DNA of 64,000 nt from Melampsora larici-populina 98AG31 (Eukaryota; Basidiomycota; Pucciniomycetes; Pucciniales; Melampsoraceae), in assembly GCF_000204055.1 (NCBI RefSeq), contig NW_006768769.1, positions 2,532,911-2,596,910 on the forward strand, given 5' to 3'. The position numbers and the translations under genes were made by a program. This document shows, piece after piece, positions 58,741 through 64,000 of the stretch. The notes under the pieces were generated by a model. It was not told the origin of the DNA. It made no database searches and saw only the letters and a list, made by a program, of their open reading frames with translations. Positions within the stretch are counted from its first letter, which is position 1; each line of letters begins with the position of its first letter.

Positions 58741-61472
58741 ATGACCACATCCAGTTCTGGTCATCAAGAAGAACAATCTGATGAACCTACTACAAACAGC
58801 AGCAAGGGTAAAGCTAAGATGATTGAACCTGATCAACCACAATCATCTTCAACAGCAATCCCATCTAAGACAACCAAACCCATCGATCTTTCAAATCTTG
58901 AATCATTACTCAATCAATGGAAAACTACACTTTCAGGAAAATTTCCACATCTTCATCATAATCGAAAGGATCCATTCTATCAAACTCTTTCTCATTTTCC
59001 ATCTGAAGAACCAAGAAAAAGGAAAAGGACACGTCGAGCAAGACGATCACTCAAAACCAGACTTCGTAATCTTCAAGCCAATCGACCTGTTCCAGCATTT
59101 CAAACCGTATTCACACCCACGACCACATTCTCATCAATCCCTCCACCTCCTACACGTACTCTTGATCATCAACCTCCAGCAACATCAGAGCAGTTCCTAC
59201 AAATCGTAAAAGATGTTCGAAAAGCCATCTTACATCCTACCAAACCACTCTTACCAAAACTCAATTTATGTGGAAGTTCTGGAAGCTATTTTTGTAAAGC
59301 TCTCGTTGACGGGACTGCTGAAGTGGTGGGAATCTTTAAGCCAAAAGATGAAGAGCCTTGTTAGTGATACTTAGCATTCTATTCAGCGATCTCCATCCAC
59401 AAGCCTATCTGTCTTGTATTTGATATTTCGGAAAATTGATGTATCTGTTCTGATCTCATGATTGACTCTAGACGGCGCTATGAATCCAAAGTGGACAAAA
59501 TGGTTTCATCGAGTCCTATTGGCTCCTCTCATCGGCGGCTTTGGTCGCAGCTGGTAAGTACATTCATATCTATGCTGCTATGTGAAATTTTAGTGACTGA
59601 TCAGAAATCATTCATCACTTCCTACGGTCTAACGTAGCTTAATTCCCAACCTCTCGTATCTCAGTGAAGTCAGTTCATCTTCATTCAACGGGACGCCATA
59701 CTCAATCCTTGACTGATTTAAATGTGTTATTTAATGCTACACAGGCTGCAGCATCTTTACTTGATCGCCGATTGGAGGCCTATATTGTTCCACGCACTGA
59801 AGTAGTACACATCTCTTCACCGACGTTTTTCTACTCGTGGCTCGATCGAAAAGCAGCTACGCGCAAGTCAAAGCCTCGTCCACTTCCTCAGAAACCAGGT
59901 AGCTTTCAGCTATTTTGTACTGGGTTTGAAAGTGAGTCCCCATTACATCATAATCTCTTCATGTCCTCATAATGAAAATCACTTACCCAAATTTCTTTGT
60001 TAACGTGATATCTAATTCAAGATGCTTCAACTGTACTCAGAACCCATCCTTGGCCTGGTCGTCCCCTTGGTGATACATTGGATCCACATAACCGTCGTCG
60101 ACGCCCTCGAAAAAACTTTAGTCTTTACCGTCTACTATGTGGTCAAAGATCCGATGTGATGGACTCCGATGATGAATCCTCAGATTCTGGTGAAGTAGAT
60201 GAGGCTGATAAATGTTCATCTGTTTCTCATCCATCCAATTGGTGTTGGACTCAAGAGCTTATGGATGATTTTAAACATGAAATGGAGAAGTTGGTGATTC
60301 TGTACGTATCTGATCTTTTCATTCTACACACTATTCTTTGGTCATGATTGAGCATCATATATTGCTTATTGTGGTTTTCCCGCTGACTGGCCTGTGTCCT
60401 GTACTCCTACCCGATGTACCGCAGTGATTATCTCATGCGCAATACGGACCGAGGACTCGATAATTTCATGATCAAAGTCTGCAATGCTAATTGTCATAGC
60501 TCACGAAGCCGCAAAGTCTCGGGCGCCACAGTAGCTACTACGAGCAGCCGGGCAGATGGTGACAATATAAATCCAGCTGACCTCTCACATCGCCCACATT
60601 GTCATGTTGCTGCAATCGATAATTCATTAGCATTTCCTCATCATCATCCTAACGGTTTACGCGACTACTCTTATGGCTGGTTGTTCTTACCTGTCTCCTT
60701 GATCGGCCAACCTTTCTCAGCCTCTACACGAGCTCATTACCTTCGACTCCTAACAGATCCGATGTGGTGGGCAGAAACGATCTATCAGCTTCGACAATTA
60801 TTTTCGACTGATCCTGATTTCAATGTGGCCATGTTTGAACGTCAAATGGCACTTTTGAAAGGACAAGGATGGAATGTAGTCGAAAGTCTTCGACATTCTG
60901 ATGAGGGACCATTGGAGCTTTGTAGAAGAAAGAAAGCTTTGGTATGGGATGAAGCTTTAGAATTACCTGAACATCAAACTTCTCCAGTACGACCTTTACC
61001 GATCCCGGCCCCCAGAAGCGGGCCAGAACCAACACGAACGTCAACGGCTCCTGCTGGACCTATGCGCCCTATGCTACCTACTCTTTCGCGTTCTTGGTCT
61101 TCACGTACGGCTAATTCAATCTCACAGAAACCACCACGACCGATCTCTCTGGCTGTTCGTCGAGGAAATGGATCCGAAGAGATTGATGCAGCTAGAGGTG
61201 TAGATGTGATGAAACAAATGGATGCGATGCAAGCGTGGGAAGAAGAAGAAGAAGAGATCGGATCACCAACCACATTTACAAGTCTTGAAGGAAACTATGG
61301 TACATTTCCAATCCAAGGTGGTGAAGAAGTTGAAGGATCAGATGAAGCAGAAGATGATATTAGAAGAGAAGAAAGAAGTCCATTGTTAGTGAATGATAAA
61401 AGGAAGTTGAATGTTGGATTTATTGAACGAGTTCAATTTGTTAAAGCTCAACCAGTCTTTAAGAATTGTTGA
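58741..61472 (+). CDS. LSB6: Type II phosphatidylinositol 4-kinase (Lsb6-like)
   Basis: Predicted 748 aa from six exons: 58741-59359, 59472-59553, 59638-59668, 59745-59931, 60022-60301 and 60425-61472. It phosphorylates phosphatidylinositol to PI4P on membranes. Type II motifs are clear across splices: CGSSGSYFCKALVDGTAEVV, GIFKPKDEEPYGAMNPKW, FGRSCLIPNLSYLSE, VPRTEVVHISSP, PQKPGSFQLF, then DYLMRNTDRGLDNFMIK with the catalytic Asp and DFG-like metal site AAIDNSLAFP. The palmitoylated cysteine cluster of animal type II kinases is not obvious. An expanded proline/serine-rich C-terminus carries an acidic stretch. I chose the ATG at 58741 (MTTSSSGHQ), as the earlier ATG adds a basic non-conserved stretch. 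The length exceeds yeast Lsb6 (607 aa) mainly through the disordered tails. Confidence 0.92.
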
Positions 61473-62699
61473 TCGTTAATTAATTTAGAGTTGAACATTT
61501 CGATATTCTTTTGATATTGATTTGTCAGTTTGTTTTGTTATGTAATAATGAAGTCAGTGAAGGTTTGTTTTTTTCTCAAGAACTTATAATTTATGTAGAA
61601 AGTAATAGATATGTATAGTTTTTGAGTTTTGTTGATTGATTTGTAAGTTTTGATTATTTTCTTTATTGCATTCTTTCTAATTCTGATACGCATATGTAAG
61701 AGAAACAGTTTGTAATTTCAAGAAGATCCTTGTGTTTAACTTTATTAAATCTGGATGTCAATTATTTTTATTTATTTATTTACATTTGTGATTGATTATG
61801 TATTGATTGATTTTGAGTGGCTCCAACAGTATGATGGCAGGTGTACTCAAGAGGAAAGTAAAGTACACGTAGTGCATAAACTGAAAGGACGACATGGTGT
61901 AGATAGGGCCATGGAAATAGAGAGTAGCCCAAGTATGAAGGTGTTCTTTCTTAAAATGAGTAAATTGCTCATCCTACTCATGCAATCAAGGACTTCATAT
62001 AAACAAGAGCCATTAGCCCAAAGAGGAAAAAAAGGAGCGTAGTAAATCTTCATATCTGGTACACACGTAGCTTGACGCTAGAATTAGGCAGTCTCAAAGG
62101 TGACAAACGCTTGTATCATTGGTACTGTGGCATGGCGATTATAAGAACTTGATCAAGTTGAGGATCTGCACACTACTGTTGAACAAAAGCTCCTCGCGCA
62201 AAAGAAACCCTCGAGATTCAGGAAGCACCGATTCTGACAGTCTTGGCAAGGAAGGAAGCAGGCAGTGAGTGACCGATTGTATGATAAACTGAGAGCTATC
62301 TGGAACAAAGTTGAATGAGAAGACCGTTCAAAGCGTGAATATCAGTTTGAATGTTCTCATTTCATCTTTGTGACTATATATCACTCACATAAAACTGGTC
62401 AGAACTTTAATAGGCATCAAGACTTGTAAAATAGAAAAAAGAAAATTTGCAATGTTATTATTTAGTTGAACAAGATATTGGGTACAACGGGACAAAGAGA
62501 AGATATTTTTGTTGGCCTCTTAAAATCAAGAAAGATCTATAACAATTTTATTCTTCAATACGATATATGAAAGAAACAAAGGATTTGTTACAGGTAAAGA
62601 AGATCAAGATGCCCAAAAGAAAGTCAAGTATGAGAGAAGGTGATATATATATATATGCATGTATCTTTTGAAGGGAAGAAGATAATAGAGAAATTTTTC
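61473..62699. other. gene-free stretch
   Basis: 3' flanks of LSB6 and of the glycine-rich gene. A run of TA dinucleotides lies at 62643-62656. I see nothing coding. Confidence 0.4.
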
Positions 62700-64000
62700 T
62701 TATGCTCTGTATTGAGAAATAGTAATGCCCCCGATACCTCCAGGTCCCAAAGCTGGGTTTCCTGCGAGATTGACACCACCCCCGAGATCGAAGCCGGGAT
62801 CACCGCCAATATTGTATCCAGCTTCAGCACTAGCTCCGTACCCAGCATTAATGCCTACTTGCACTGTAGAACCCGCGCCGTCGGCACCAGCGCCATATCC
62901 AGAGATATCGCCAGCGCCGAGGATTTGCCCACCCATGATCCCAGCACCTTCTCCCCCAGAACCGTAGCTAGATGCAGGACCAGGACCACCCATGCTCAGA
63001 GCACTACCGCCAGAGCCATATCCAGAGATAGGCCCAGGGGCTTGCCCAGAGCTAACAATAGCACCTTGCCCAGCGCTCACGCCCGCACCTTGCCCGAGTG
63101 TGATACCAACACGACCATTGGAACTAGCGTCGGCAGCACCAGATATAGCGCCACCACCGTTCACAGAAATAGAGCCAGGAATAGAACCAGCAGCAGCCCC
63201 ACCGGCTTGCCCAGAGACTTCACCTGCACTGTGCCCAGAACCAACACTGACACCTTGTCCGGAACTTATACCGGCACCACCCTGGAACCCAGCACCAGCA
63301 CCGGAGGCTGGCCCAGGTGGGATAGAGCCAGCACCCGAACTGACTCCTTGACCGATACTGATGCTACCGCTTGAGCTATGTTGGAAAACACTACTGATTC
63401 CGAAATCGAGTTTAGAAAAGGCATCGTAGTTGAGGTTCAGTCCAGAGAGAAAACTCTTCAGGTCTGTACCAATAGACTGGGCACTTGCGAAAACAGGTTG
63501 AAGGGTAGCCCATAGATTTGAAAATATCGCTGCAAAACAAAAGAGAAGTCAGATGTTTCAATTTTTTAGATGAGAGGTTTTGAAATCTATTGCACCCCTA
63601 TTGCTTACGTTTGCAAGAGAGTTCAAAAGAGCCTGAGAAATGCATACTCATGTAGGAAACTACTGAGTTTAAAGATTGAAGACACGAAGCCACACTGGAT
63701 TTAAATCTCAACTTGAAGATTTAAAACGGACATTTGGCTCAGTAGTGAATTCAATGGGAGTAGGACTATGTGATCACTTACGACATCATTTTGACTTCCA
63801 CTACAAGGAGAACTTAAGCAATTACCAGATACAGGTTGTAAGGCAGCTGAATATTCTTGCCTTAATTGATCTAATTTAGCAATCGAAGTTCTTAGATCAG
63901 TATGTCCTTCTGTGATTTCTTGACGACAAGAATCTGTCTTTTGTTGTAATACTTGTAATCTATCACAGACTAAACTGAAACCAGATTGTTGATTGACTTG
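62700..64000 (-). CDS. Glycine-rich, probably secreted protein (partial, 5' end outside window)
   Basis: Two exons are visible on the minus strand. One spans the window end to 63782 (donor GTAAGT) and the last runs 63529-62700. The upstream exon encodes a helical, possibly coiled segment with cysteines (SLVCDRLQVLQQKTDSC, then CLSSPC). The last exon encodes about 60 residues of ordinary sequence (IFSNLWATLQPVFAS...). About 215 residues of glycine/serine/alanine-rich repeat follow (SGQGVSVGSGHS, GYGSGG units). Splice phases of the two visible exons do not match directly, so a small exon or an alternative donor (GTAATT in VSGN) must exist. Secretion is inference: the start is outside the window. 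Glycine-rich walls and cuticles contain such proteins. Family unknown to me. Confidence 0.6.

Noticed and set aside
62640..63374. Plus-strand open frame of 244 residues rich in Thr/Arg
   Set aside because: Shadow of the glycine-rich minus-strand gene; repeats on one strand create long frames on the other.
1..64000. CRISPR array, phage or plasmid features
   Set aside because: No evenly spaced identical repeats with unique spacers and no bacterial gene organisation. Introns show the DNA is eukaryotic.

Overview
The window is nuclear DNA of a filamentous basidiomycete. Genes carry many short introns (about 44-110 bases, GTAAGT-type donors, CTAAY branch points). Intergenic DNA is AT-rich and packed with DNA-transposon debris. 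Small secreted cysteine-rich proteins are present. Together this points to a rust fungus (Pucciniales, Melampsora- or Puccinia-like). That placement is an inference from style and gene content, not from a database match.

Layout. 1-16 kb is transposon territory. A possible 5.3-kb Tc1/mariner-type element (1075-6413, TA-flanked) holds an apparently intact DD34E transposase and an opposite-strand lysine-rich gene with a SAM-like C-terminus. Next comes a block of three multi-exon genes: two unrecognised plus-strand genes and a minus-strand KDZ-family transposase. Two 84-94 bp direct repeats bracket this block, and a 541-bp fold-back element ends at the right-hand copy. At 16-24 kb lie a secreted cysteine-rich protein, a GT25-type glycosyltransferase, the SMC5/6 subunit Nse4 and an exopolyphosphatase. 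24-29 kb holds nested MITE-like elements and a decayed two-gene PIF/Harbinger element. At 29-44 kb lie an F-box protein, the calcium sensor NCS-1/Frq1, a paralogue of the secreted protein with the same exon structure, and a divergent pair: the MYST acetyltransferase Esa1 and translation factor eIF3c. 44-48 kb is repeat-rich, with a frameshifted fragment of 2-oxoglutarate dehydrogenase. At 48-64 kb lie a basic unknown protein, diphthamide enzyme Dph2, a RhoGEF/PH protein, a type II PI 4-kinase (Lsb6), and a partial glycine-rich protein running off the end.

Working together. The host genes are ordinary housekeeping and signalling genes with no operon-like logic. One functional pairing is notable: NCS-1/Frq1 is known to activate PI 4-kinases (Pik1 in yeast), and a type II PI 4-kinase lies 25 kb away, though this is probably chance. 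The two secreted paralogues are separated by about 18 kb of unrelated genes. The accessory genes travelling with the two transposases are the best candidates for undescribed biology.

Gene models were built by hand from splice sites, reading phase and family resemblance. All splice sites are predictions.
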